Shown here piece by piece: positions 49,542 through 57,412 of a stretch of DNA of 64,000 nucleotides (positions are counted from its first letter, which is position 1; the number at the start of each line of letters is the position of its first letter). The position numbers and the translations under genes are program-made. The stretch is from Acinetobacter indicus CIP 110367. Lineage in GTDB: Bacteria > Pseudomonadota > Gammaproteobacteria > Pseudomonadales > Moraxellaceae. The stretch lies in the NCBI RefSeq assembly GCF_000488255.1, contig NZ_KI530754.1:558001-622000 (forward strand). The letters run 5' to 3'. A model generated the notes under the pieces. The model was not told where the DNA came from, did no database searches, and saw only the letters and a list, made by a program, of their open reading frames with translations.

Positions 49542-50087
49542 TTACTCCTTATCAGATGATATAGCCTGTGATTTTTTCACATGACCAGCAGATTGAGCAG
49601 GAATTTGACCAGTAGGGTCGATTACCAGCTCTTCAATTGAGTTAAAGCGGGTAATTTCTGCAAGATCCATATTTGGTGAACCGATTTTAGGTTTAATCCC
49701 TGCAGCTTTACGCTTGTCAGATGGAGCCCAGTTCAGTGCACCAGTTGACAGTTCGTAAATCAAACCAACGAGTAAAACTAAAATAAATACAGCAGCAGTT
49801 GCAAAACCAACCCAGCCTACTTCACGAACAGAAGCTGCCCATGCGTAGAGATAGAGGGCTTCTAAGTCGAACACAACGAAGAAAATCGCAACTAAATAGA
49901 ACTTGGCAGACAAGCGAATGCGTGCACCACCTGCACTCACAACACCTGACTCAAACTGCTCCTGCTTGGCACGGCCCCATGATTTACCCCCTAGGAGTAA
50001 CGGGACAGTGAGCATAAAGACGCATAAAAATGTAACGCCGATCACGAAGGCAATAATTGCCCATTCGTATGGAGTAATGGCACTCAT
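49542..50087 (-). CDS. nuoA: NADH-quinone oxidoreductase subunit A
   Basis: This 181-residue subunit of complex I has three membrane helices. Conserved features are the first-loop segment KSWGRAKQEQFESGV and the acidic FFVVFDLEALYLYAWA. The C-terminal ~50 residues are an extra soluble tail, longer than the E. coli protein. ATG 50087 (SAITPYEWA) has AGGAG 10 bases upstream and starts the conserved region; an upstream frame start adds 24 unrelated residues. It is the first gene of the operon. Confidence 0.94.
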   Translation of the reverse strand: MSAITPYEWAIIAFVIGVTFLCVFMLTVPLLLGGKSWGRAKQEQFESGVVSAGGARIRLSAKFYLVAIFFVVFDLEALYLYAWAASVREVGWVGFATAAVFILVLLVGLIYELSTGALNWAPSDKRKAAGIKPKIGSPNMDLAEITRFNSIEELVIDPTGQIPAQSAGHVKKSQAISSDKE

Positions 50088-50557
50088 GCGGGGATAACTC
50101 CTGGCAGGCCTATTTATTAACAAAGAATGTATGTATTGGCCTTCAAATACACCAAACACAAAATTAATCCCGCCAATTGTACCTGATTTATGATTTCACT
50201 TGCTAGCTTATAAGCCTTAGTCTTTCGGATGATTTTTCCGCGAAACAAATGCCAGAGCACCATTCTGTTGGCCCCTACAGGCCATAATCGCTTTACTAAA
50301 TCAAGATGTGTTTATTTATTAATTTTTCCAAAATTTTGCGTGAGTCGCTGTTATTGATCACTAAATTTGCAATGGCCAATCCTGCCAGCCGTATTCGGCT
50401 TCATTTACACCGAATTAAAATGATGATCTTATTCTGCGCCTGAATGCCGGCGTGATTTGTATATTTTTGCAATTTAAAGCGCTTAAGGCTTCATCAATCT
50501 GAAGGCTTATGGTATTCCTAAGAAGAACTATAAATTTCAATAATAAGGAGTACATAC
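50088..50557. other. Divergent leader region of nuoA and the 50558 gene
   Basis: 470 bases separate the two divergent starts. A possible -10 (TACAAT, minus strand, 50176-50181) could serve nuo, but no good -35 accompanies it. AAGGAG at 50545-50550 is the ribosome-binding site of the plus-strand gene. No gene seen. Confidence 0.45.
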
Positions 50558-50914
50558 ATGAGCTTAAGATTTACCCATCATCCTGAGTACTTTCTCTTTG
50601 CCCAGCTAATTATGCGTCATATTGAAAATTATATTGAGAAACATCCAGACGCAAACAATGCCATTTTCGATTTACGAGATATTTACGAGCTGTTCCGTCA
50701 GGACAAAGCTTCAGCCAGCATTAACCTCGATGGTATTTTAAATATTGCCGATGAATACACGGTGGATACCCTGGACGGTGACCAGAAACTGATTAGCCGC
50801 TACAGTATTGATGCCAAAGACAATAAGCTGCTGTTTGACTTTAATCAAGCTGCGCTAGAAGGCCTTAAGAAAGGCAAAGCCCTGATTGCTCCGGATGCCA
50901 AAATCCAGGAATAA
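50558..50914 (+). CDS. Conserved hypothetical protein, 118 residues
   Basis: This small soluble acidic protein (SLRFTHHPEYFLFAQLIMRHI...) has no signal and no recognised domain. AAGGAG lies 8 bases before the ATG. It contains alternating helical segments and a beta pair (QKLISRYSIDAKDNKLLFDF). It stands alone with a strong terminator. Function unknown. Confidence 0.75.
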   Translation: MSLRFTHHPEYFLFAQLIMRHIENYIEKHPDANNAIFDLRDIYELFRQDKASASINLDGILNIADEYTVDTLDGDQKLISRYSIDAKDNKLLFDFNQAALEGLKKGKALIAPDAKIQE

Positions 50915-50915
50915 A

Positions 50916-50948
50916 ACAAAAAAGCGTGTTTTGACAACACGCTTTTTT
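50916..50948. terminator. Bidirectional terminator
   Basis: The AAAAAAGCGTGTT/AACACGCTTTTTT hairpin lies between convergent genes ending at 50914 and 50951. Confidence 0.92.
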
Positions 50949-50950
50949 AA

Positions 50951-51859
50951 TTAACTTTTACGTTGCCACAAAAATTGTGAAATGGCTCTTAATGCGGCGG
51001 CATCTTCAGCAAAATAGTCTAGCGCCTGCAAAGCCTGATCATGCAAATCTGTGGCATAAGCCTGTGCCTGCTCCAGCCCCATCAATGCCGGATAGGTCGA
51101 TTTCTCCACCTGTTCATCCTTCCCGGCAGTTTTGCCTAACACTTCAGTATCAGAAATAATATCCAGAATATCATCCTGGACCTGGAAGGCCAGACCAATC
51201 ACCTGCCCATATTCGCGCAGTTGTGGAATCGCGCGATCGGTACCCTCAAAAATCGCTACCGCGGCCATCATAATCGCCGCAGAAATTAAAGCACCGGTTT
51301 TATTGCGATGAATCGTTTCTAACGCAGCCTGATCAACCTGTTTGCCTTCGGCCTGTAAATCCAGCACCTGTCCGCACACCATCTTGGAAGACGCGGTCGC
51401 CAGAATCTGCATCTGCTTTAGCACAATTGCCGCATCTACTGCCGCCCCCTGATCATACAGACGGCTGCCCAATACCTCAAAGGCCATTGACTGCAAAATA
51501 TCACCCGCCAACAGTGCCGTATCTTCACCAAAAGCAGCATGACAGGTCGGCTGGCCACGGCGCAGCAAATCATTGTCCATACAAGGCAAATCATCATGCG
51601 CCAGCGAATAGCAGTGAATCAGCTCAATCGCCACCGCCGCACGGCGCACTGCCGCCATATTGGTATTCGGTTTTAAGGCTGCTGTGGCATAACACAAGGC
51701 CGGACGCACGCGTTTTCCACCCAGCATCACCGCATGATAGACCGCCCCTTTTAAAGGCTCAGGAATGGCAAAAGCGTCTAAGGCCGTCAATAAATCTTGT
51801 TGGATACGTTGTTGCGCTTCAGTCAACACGGTTACAGGGACGTCAGTGAGAGATGACAC
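50951..51859 (-). CDS. ispA: Farnesyl/geranyl diphosphate synthase
   Basis: This 302-residue cytosolic prenyltransferase has the two aspartate-rich motifs DDLPCMDND (first) and DDILD (second). GKRVRPALCYAT and FQVQDDILDIIS are typical of the IspA family, which makes farnesyl diphosphate for quinone tails and peptidoglycan carrier. The start is GTG at 51859 with GAGG 5 bases upstream; an overlapping ATG is out of frame. It is separate from dxs, which is not in the window. Confidence 0.94.
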   Translation of the reverse strand: MSSLTDVPVTVLTEAQQRIQQDLLTALDAFAIPEPLKGAVYHAVMLGGKRVRPALCYATAALKPNTNMAAVRRAAVAIELIHCYSLAHDDLPCMDNDLLRRGQPTCHAAFGEDTALLAGDILQSMAFEVLGSRLYDQGAAVDAAIVLKQMQILATASSKMVCGQVLDLQAEGKQVDQAALETIHRNKTGALISAAIMMAAVAIFEGTDRAIPQLREYGQVIGLAFQVQDDILDIISDTEVLGKTAGKDEQVEKSTYPALMGLEQAQAYATDLHDQALQALDYFAEDAAALRAISQFLWQRKS

Positions 51860-52005
51860 ATTTGCCTCGAATTGGTTGTTCTATAAGATTGTTAGCCGTC
51901 ACTGGCCAACCCCCTGTCCGCATTGTACCTCTAATTTAAGTTTTTTTAAGCCTTAACTACAGACAAGCGGATATTTCAATTTTTCAGCTTTCAATCTCAA
52001 CCCAT

Positions 52006-52035
52006 AAAAAAACGCCCCTATTGAACATAGAGGCG
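52006..52035 (-). terminator. Probable terminator of the prpF-like gene
   Basis: CGCCCCTAT/ATAGAGGCG (one mismatch) lies after the minus-strand stop at 52068. AAAAAAA on its left provides the T tract. Confidence 0.6.
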
Positions 52036-52067
52036 AATTCATTAATTCAGGCAAGATAAAGTCAGCG

Positions 52068-53258
52068 TTATTCCAGCACCTCGGCCGGTACACGTACCCA
52101 GCCTTCCATCAGCACCCGCGCACTACGGCTCATCACCGCTTTTTTCACCTGCCACTGACCGTTTTCCTGTACCGCTTGCGCGCCGACGCGTAAAGTCCCG
52201 GAAGGATGGCCAAAACGCACCGCTTCACGCTCGCCACCACCAGCAGCCAGATTCACCAAGGTCCCCGGCACGGCAGCAGCTGTCCCAATGGCCACCGCAG
52301 CAGTGCCCATCATGGCATGATGCAGTTTACCCATCGACAAGGCACGCACCAGCAAATCGACATCTTCAGCCTGAATATTTTTACCACTTGATGCAGTATA
52401 GTTCTGTGGACGCGCGACAAAAGCAATTTTTGGAGTATGCTGACGTTTTGCTGCTTCCGCTACATCATCAATTAGCCCCATCTGCTTGGCACCATAAGCC
52501 CGGATTTTTTCAAAACGCGCCAGCGCCTCCGGATTACTATTAATGTCATCCTGCAATTCGGTACCGCTATAGCCAATTTCATCGGCATTTAAAAAGATGG
52601 TCGGAATACCAGCATTAATAAAGGTCGCCTGAAAAGTACCAACATCCGGCACCACAAAGGTGTCCACCACATTGCCGGTCGGAAACATGGCCCCGCCCTC
52701 TTCGTCATCATCGGCCGGATCTAAAAATTCAATTTGTACTTCTGCTGCCGGAAAAGTCACACCATCCAGCTCAAAATCACCGGTTTCTTGCACCTGACCA
52801 TCGGTGATTGGCACATGCGCGATAATGGTTTTCTGAATATTTTTCTGCCAGATGCGTACGGTACACAGACCGTTTTCTGGAATTTTATCGGCATCCACCA
52901 AGCCCTGACTGATGGCAAAGGCACCCACCGCAGCAGTCAGGTTGCCACAGTTACCGCTCCAGTCCACAAAAGACTGATCAATTGCCACCTGACCAAATAG
53001 ATAATCGACATCATGCTCCGGCTGGCTGCTTTTGGCCAGAATCACGGTTTTACTGGTACTGGAAGTGGCGCCGCCCATGCCATCAATCTGCTTGCCATAA
53101 GGGTCCGGGCTGCCAATGACCCGTAGCAGTAGCTGATCACGAATTTTTCCAGGCACTTGCGCTTCGACTGGTAAGTCATCTAATTTGAAAAAGACACCTT
53201 TACTAGTACCGCCACGCATATAGGTGGCTGCAATTTTAATTTGTGGAGCGCAGCGCAT
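52068..53258 (-). CDS. prpF: PrpF-like aconitate isomerase family protein
   Basis: This 396-residue protein of the PrpF/DUF453 family has the start KIAATYMRGGTSKGVFFKLDDLP, then GIGGATSSTSK-like MGGATSSTSKTVIL and DWSGNCGNLTAAVGAFAI. The C-terminal half contains MGKLHHAMMGTAAVAIGTAA. PrpF isomerises 2-methylaconitate in the 2-methylcitrate pathway with AcnD. Related members act on 4-oxalomesaconate. It stands alone here, without prpB, prpC, acnD or prpD, which leaves the exact substrate open. AAGGA lies 9 bases upstream of the ATG. Confidence 0.85.
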   Translation of the reverse strand: MRCAPQIKIAATYMRGGTSKGVFFKLDDLPVEAQVPGKIRDQLLLRVIGSPDPYGKQIDGMGGATSSTSKTVILAKSSQPEHDVDYLFGQVAIDQSFVDWSGNCGNLTAAVGAFAISQGLVDADKIPENGLCTVRIWQKNIQKTIIAHVPITDGQVQETGDFELDGVTFPAAEVQIEFLDPADDDEEGGAMFPTGNVVDTFVVPDVGTFQATFINAGIPTIFLNADEIGYSGTELQDDINSNPEALARFEKIRAYGAKQMGLIDDVAEAAKRQHTPKIAFVARPQNYTASSGKNIQAEDVDLLVRALSMGKLHHAMMGTAAVAIGTAAAVPGTLVNLAAGGGEREAVRFGHPSGTLRVGAQAVQENGQWQVKKAVMSRSARVLMEGWVRVPAEVLE

Positions 53259-53586
53259 TCTTATCTAATCCTTTGATTTTTCGTTGTATTACATAATCCA
53301 AAGCAAGGTTTTTGCTTGCTTTAAATGATAACGTCTTTTGCTTAAAAAATCAGGTGAACTGGACTTAAGTATAAAATTTACCCAAATCTTTGGCTGCAGA
53401 CTTGAAATTTTCAAGCCTAAAAAAATATAGCCAATAAAATTAATATCTTGATTCAATTATTGTTTCAAAAAAATGACCATTTTTCGATTTTATGAGCTGT
53501 TCTGAAGCGACTGGTGATCTACTAGGCTAATTTGCAACTATCTATTACAATCGCGCCACTTATTATACATTGTCGGGCTGAACACT
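53259..53586. other. Intergenic region between prpF and aroP
   Basis: 328 AT-rich bases lie between divergent genes. I see no gene, repeat or confident promoter. Confidence 0.5.
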
Positions 53587-54942
53587 TTGAACAACGAGTC
53601 TTCTCAACTTCAGCGTGGCTTAAAGAACCGTCATATCCAACTCATCGCCATGGGCGGCGCGATTGGTACTGGCTTATTCTTAGGTTCCGCTCAAGTCATC
53701 CAATCCGCAGGTCCCTCTATTATTTTAGGCTATGCGATTGGGGGTTTGATTGCATTTTTAATTATGCGCCAACTGGGCGAAATGATTGTTCATGAACCGG
53801 TTGCAGGTTCTTTCAGCCATTTTGCTTATCGCTATTGGGGGAAATTCCCTGGCTTCCTGGCCGGCTGGAATTACTGGATTTTATATATTCTGGTCGCCAT
53901 GACCGAACTCACCGCTGTCGCCAAATATATTAACTACTGGTGGCCGCATATTCCGGCCTGGTCCTCGGTCCTGTTTTTCTTTATTGTCATTACCCTGATC
54001 AACCTCGGCAATGTAAAATTTTATGGGGAATCAGAATTCTGGCTGGCAATTATTAAAGTGGCCGCAGTAGTATCGATGATCATTTTTGGTCTGTACCTCC
54101 TGTTGACCGCAGATGCCAACTCGACTGCTTCATTTAGCAACCTCTGGAGCCATGGCGGATTCTTCCCGCACGGCTTTGAAGGCTTATTCTTCATGCTGGC
54201 CTTCCTGATGTTTGCCTTTGGCGGGATCGAGCTAATTGGTATGGCAGCAGCAGAAGCGCAGGATCCGAAAAAGACCATTCCCAAAGCCATCAATCAGGTG
54301 GTGTTCCGTATCCTGATTTTCTATGTTGGTTCATTGACGATTTTACTGTCGTTAGTGCCATGGAATCAGCTGGAACTGGGCGGTCTGGATAAAAGCCCAT
54401 TCGTGATGATCTTTAGCCAGTTAGGCATTGGCTGGGCGGCACATCTGCTGAACTTTATTATTTTAACGGCGGCGCTGTCGGTTTATAACAGTGGTATGTA
54501 TGCCAATAGCCGGATGCTGTTCGGTCTGGCCCAACAAGGCAATGCGCCAAAAGTATTCCTGAAAGTGAACAAGCAAGGCGTGCCAATTCCTGCGGTGCTG
54601 TTCTCTGCCCTGCTGATTTTTGGCTGTGTATTGTTGAACTACTTTGTACCGGAAGATGCTTTAAGCCACCTGATTTATATTGTGGTCGGTGCCTTGGTAC
54701 TGAACTGGGCCATGATTACCCTGACCCACCTGAAGTTTATTCAGGCCATGAAAAACTCAGGTCAAACCACCTCTTTCCCTGCACTGTGGTCACCTGTGGG
54801 TAACGTGATTGTGCTGCTGTTTATTGCCACCATCCTGTACATTATGTGGACCCAAGGCTTTAGCGAATCGGTGTATATGATTCCGGTCTGGATTGTGCTG
54901 ATGTGGGGTCTGTTTAAATTGCTAAAACAAAAAAACAGCTAA
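53587..54942 (+). CDS. aroP: Aromatic amino acid permease AroP-like
   Basis: This 451-residue inner-membrane amino acid/proton symporter of the APC superfamily has about 12 helices. It closely matches the AroP/PheP sequence pattern throughout: RGLKNRHIQLIAMGGAIGTG, RQLGEMIVHEPVAGSFSHFA, WNYWILYILVAMTELTAV, YANSRMLFGLAQQGNAPK. The start is a TTG at 53587 without a good ribosome-binding site; no better in-frame start keeps the family N-terminus. It lies near the tyrosine degradation genes, which fits import of Tyr/Phe. Confidence 0.88.
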   Translation: MNNESSQLQRGLKNRHIQLIAMGGAIGTGLFLGSAQVIQSAGPSIILGYAIGGLIAFLIMRQLGEMIVHEPVAGSFSHFAYRYWGKFPGFLAGWNYWILYILVAMTELTAVAKYINYWWPHIPAWSSVLFFFIVITLINLGNVKFYGESEFWLAIIKVAAVVSMIIFGLYLLLTADANSTASFSNLWSHGGFFPHGFEGLFFMLAFLMFAFGGIELIGMAAAEAQDPKKTIPKAINQVVFRILIFYVGSLTILLSLVPWNQLELGGLDKSPFVMIFSQLGIGWAAHLLNFIILTAALSVYNSGMYANSRMLFGLAQQGNAPKVFLKVNKQGVPIPAVLFSALLIFGCVLLNYFVPEDALSHLIYIVVGALVLNWAMITLTHLKFIQAMKNSGQTTSFPALWSPVGNVIVLLFIATILYIMWTQGFSESVYMIPVWIVLMWGLFKLLKQKNS

Positions 54943-54962
54943 GTTATTTTTACTGACAAAAG

Positions 54963-54995
54963 AAAAAGTTATTACTTCGGTAATAACTTTTTTTT
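54963..54995. terminator. aroP terminator
   Basis: AAAAAGTTATTAC, a TTCG tetraloop and GTAATAACTTTTTTTT form a very strong hairpin 20 bases after the aroP stop. Confidence 0.94.
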
Positions 54996-55027
54996 CAGCT
55001 TTTTTTCAGCTAAATTAAGGGCGTTTT

Positions 55028-55103
55028 GTGCCCTTAGCTTAACTGGATAGAGCAGTTGCCTCCTAAGCGACCGGCGTGGGTTCGAGTCCCGCAGGGCACA
55101 CCA
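55028..55103 (+). tRNA. tRNA-Arg (anticodon CCT)
   Basis: A full cloverleaf is visible. The acceptor stem GTGCCCT/AGGGCAC is perfect. The D arm is AGCTTAACTGGATAGAGC. The anticodon stem GTTGC/GCGAC carries loop CTCCTAA (anticodon CCT), and the T arm contains GGGTTCGAGTCC. Discriminator A and an encoded CCA end the gene. The product decodes AGG. It is 76 bases long and a terminator follows. Confidence 0.96.
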
Positions 55104-55112
55104 TCGTATCTA

Positions 55113-55145
55113 TAAAAAAGGAAGGCGCATCTCCTTCCTTTTTTA
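55113..55145. terminator. Terminator after tRNA-Arg
   Basis: The AAAAAAGGAAGG/CCTTCCTTTTTT hairpin with a CGCATCT loop begins about 10 bases after the tRNA. It can also work on the minus strand. Confidence 0.88.
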
Positions 55146-55209
55146 TCTTCAGCACTTCACCGAGATGAAGCAACTCGCGTAGCTGCCTTGGCGAATTCCC
55201 CCCACCATT

Positions 55210-55986
55210 TTAAATCGGCTGTAACTGTGCGCTTAAATGTGCTGCCATCTCTCTTAAATACTGGATTTTTGGATGCTGCATATCCAGCGGCAAATCCGAA
55301 GCAGTGCCCAACACCGAAATCGCATATTCAATTTCATGGTGCTGATTTAATACCGGCACACAAATCGCATGAATTCCGGCCAGCAAATCGCCTGCGACCG
55401 TGGCCACACCTTCACTTAGAATCTGCTGTTTTAAAGTTAAAAATTCATCCCAGTTCTGCGGATAGACCACTTTCTGCTGTGCCTGATGCTGCTGCCATTC
55501 TTTTTCCAGCAAAGGTCGCACCAATGCTTCCGGCATAAACGCAGCATAAGCCCGGCCGGTGGCCGAATTCAGCATCGGCATGATCGAACCGACACGGGTA
55601 ATTACCGAAACTGGCTGATTCGGCTCCAGCCACTGTACAATCAGTGGGCCTTGCGTCGTCCATTTGCTAATCTGCAATCCACAATCCAAATGCCGGTGCA
55701 GTTCATTAATCTGTGCCTGTGCCGCCTGCAGACTGTCACTGCGCTGGATACAGCTCAGACCAAAACGATAAGCCTGATCGCCCAGTGCATAACGACCATC
55801 TTCCAGCTGCTTGGCATAATTCATACGTACCAGACTGACCATATAACGGTGCACCTTGGCCGGATGCATGGCCAGTTTTTCAGATAAATCTTTGAGCATG
55901 ACCGGATGACGATAGGTCATCAGCGCATCCAGCACGGTTAAACCCACCTCTAAAGATTGCACGCCCACCTGATTCTTTTCTGACAT
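55210..55986 (-). CDS. IclR-family transcriptional regulator (HmgR-like by context)
   Basis: This 258-residue regulator has an N-terminal winged HTH (residues about 10-70; VGLTVLDALMTYRHPVMLKDLSEKLAMHPAKVHRYMVSLVRM...) and an IclR effector domain (ITRVGSIMPMLNSATGRAYAAF). It lies divergently upstream of the fahA operon, with a TnpB element now between them. In Pseudomonas the IclR member HmgR represses hmgA-fahA-maiA, so the same role is likely but inferred. The start ATG is followed by a polar SEKNQVG. The spacer to the element is only about 53 bases, so its promoter region may have been affected by the insertion. Confidence 0.87.
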   Translation of the reverse strand: MSEKNQVGVQSLEVGLTVLDALMTYRHPVMLKDLSEKLAMHPAKVHRYMVSLVRMNYAKQLEDGRYALGDQAYRFGLSCIQRSDSLQAAQAQINELHRHLDCGLQISKWTTQGPLIVQWLEPNQPVSVITRVGSIMPMLNSATGRAYAAFMPEALVRPLLEKEWQQHQAQQKVVYPQNWDEFLTLKQQILSEGVATVAGDLLAGIHAICVPVLNQHHEIEYAISVLGTASDLPLDMQHPKIQYLREMAAHLSAQLQPI

Positions 55987-55999
55987 AAGAATTTTACTC

Positions 56000-56120
56000 T
56001 CCTGTAAACACCGAGCATTTTAGCGTGCTGTTCTGATTTTTGACATCCTCACCCACCTGAAAGGAGGGAGATTCCTACTGCTAGACGCTTATGCCCAAGC
56101 GCAAGTATGTTCTTGGCGGA
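56000..56120 (-). ncRNA. Candidate omega RNA (reRNA) with guide at the tnpB right end
   Basis: In TnpB elements the guide RNA overlaps the 3' end of tnpB and the right end, and its last 15-20 bases come from flanking DNA. Here the scaffold would end at GATGTCAA (56040-56047). The guide would then run through about 56020-56039, upstream of the IclR start. This is assigned by position and the hairpin, and expression was not shown. Confidence 0.45.
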
Positions 56121-57235
56121 GTTTAAATCGCGTTGATTTACACTTCCGCATTCACATTCCCATACTCTTATTCGCAAATCTGCTCTATCTTTCGGACTGC
56201 TTGCGGTGATTGCACCGCAGCTCGAACAGGTTTGGGTTGTGAATCTCTCGTTGACTTCCTCAAACATGACCCCTGCGTTCTCGCATTTATACTTGAGCAT
56301 GGTTGTGAGTGCTGAAAATCCTGTATCTAAAACAGATTTCGCCATTTTAGTTTTTACAAGTTTGTTCGCACTTAGATCACCAACGACAATCAGTGCATTG
56401 TCTTTCACCAGCTGGGTGCTAGCCTTGTGCAAATGGTCTTTACGACAGTTTGCAATCTTGGCGTGTAATGCACGGACACGCTTTTTATTTCTCGCTCTCT
56501 GAGCAATCCCTAATTTCTGTTCATATTGATGGTAGAACTTGGGATTGGAAATGATCGTACCATCTGAACAAGTAGCAATATCTTTTAAGCCTAGATCAAT
56601 ACCCACGGCTTTTGTGGCGGTAGGTTTGTCTTGTTTGGGTGAATCAACCACTAAGCAGACATACCAACGTCCACGACTATCCTCTACAAATGAGCCTGTT
56701 TTAATGCTGTATTTCGATAGTCCGTAACTATCCCATAGCTTGAATTGATGCTTGCCATACTGAACGTATCCATCGGCGTATTTAATAGCGACCTTTTTAA
56801 AGGGTATCCAACCTAGTGATCTTCTTGCTGATTTCTTATTACTGACACGCCATGTCAATTTTGATTTTTTGAACTGTTTTCTGCGAGTGACCAATTCTTC
56901 TGTTACAGCCTGAATGGTTTGGCTATGAAGATTACATTCCTTTGATGCGCCTTTCGTGTATTTAGCAATATCGTATGCTGAAAAGAATTGTTGTTTGCGC
57001 TGTAGGTGTTTGAAACACAAATCATTGACATAGTTCCAGACAAAATTAACTTCAGATGCCAATTGGTCTAGCACCTTACAATGTTTGTCTTTTATACGTA
57101 ATTTAAGTGTTTTCATGGGCTTATATTAGCTCATATTAGGCTTGAAATATTGTTTTTTAGCAATTAAACGACATTTCATGTCGTGTCGCTTATATCTCTG
57201 ACCTGAAAGACAGAGGTTTACGCTTCATTTGATAA
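56040..57235 (-). mobile_element. IS200/IS605-type element with tnpB only (IS1341-like)
   Basis: The right end (left on this strand) has the imperfect hairpin CTCCCTCC...GGTGGGTGAG followed by GATGTCAA, an end known from IS605-type elements. The left end side contains a perfect hairpin ACGACAT/ATGTCGT (57168-57185) and a second stem CTCTG/CAGAG (57206-57227). There is no tnpA and no target duplication, as expected for this family. The outer left border is not fixed by sequence alone, so 57235 is approximate. Confidence 0.75.
56049..57116 (-). CDS. tnpB: TnpB family RNA-guided endonuclease
   Basis: This 355-residue TnpB is complete: an N-terminal helical/beta domain, then a RuvC domain with zinc ribbon. 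RuvC-I is VGIDLGLKDIA (D174). At RuvC-II the usual IxxED reads VVGDLSANK, with Gly246 and Asp247 rather than Glu. A Glu occurs at 290 in EEVNERFTTQTCSSCG. The zinc ligands are C297, C300, C321 and C323. RuvC-III is NQRDLNSAKNIL (D330). TnpB cleaves DNA using an RNA made from the element's right end. The protein ends at GISLLSGG within the right-end hairpin. Missing tnpA means it cannot move on its own. Confidence 0.92.
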   Translation of the reverse strand: MKTLKLRIKDKHCKVLDQLASEVNFVWNYVNDLCFKHLQRKQQFFSAYDIAKYTKGASKECNLHSQTIQAVTEELVTRRKQFKKSKLTWRVSNKKSARRSLGWIPFKKVAIKYADGYVQYGKHQFKLWDSYGLSKYSIKTGSFVEDSRGRWYVCLVVDSPKQDKPTATKAVGIDLGLKDIATCSDGTIISNPKFYHQYEQKLGIAQRARNKKRVRALHAKIANCRKDHLHKASTQLVKDNALIVVGDLSANKLVKTKMAKSVLDTGFSALTTMLKYKCENAGVMFEEVNERFTTQTCSSCGAITASSPKDRADLRIRVWECECGSVNQRDLNSAKNILALGHKRLAVGISLLSGG

Positions 57236-57268
57236 ATGCATCTCTGCAGAATTCTTTTATTTACATTT

Positions 57269-57283
57269 TTACGATATTCGTAA
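57269..57283. promoter_or_regulatory. Perfect palindrome, candidate IclR-type operator
   Basis: TTACGA, TAT, TCGTAA form a perfect 6+3+6 inverted repeat about 15 bases upstream of the predicted -35 of fahA. It is the right size and place for an IclR-family dimer site. Confidence 0.5.
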
Positions 57284-57295
57284 TTTAATTAACTA

Positions 57296-57323
57296 TTGTG
57301 TAATTAATAAAAATGAGTATGAT
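57296..57323 (+). promoter_or_regulatory. Candidate promoter of the fahA operon
   Basis: TTGTGT (57296-57301) and TATGAT (57318-57323) are spaced by 16 bases. Transcription would start near 57330, about 80 bases before the fahA ATG. Confidence 0.5.
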
Positions 57324-57343
57324 GAGATTTATGACAAAAATCA

Positions 57344-57359
57344 AGTGATCCAGATCACT
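57344..57359. promoter_or_regulatory. CRP/Vfr-like palindrome in the fahA leader
   Basis: AGTGATC, CA, GATCACT is a perfect palindrome. Its core GTGA-N6-TCAC matches the CRP consensus. It lies just downstream of the predicted start site of the upstream promoter, so it might repress that promoter or serve another one. Confidence 0.5.
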
Positions 57360-57412
57360 CCCCCAGATCGAAAACACTGGACCGTTTTCATCGAGATATG
57401 CAGGAACCCCAT

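Noticed and set aside
55028..55103. tRNA-Arg as an integration site for a genomic island
   Set aside because: No integrase gene and no repeated tRNA 3' end were seen nearby; the flanks are ordinary metabolic genes.
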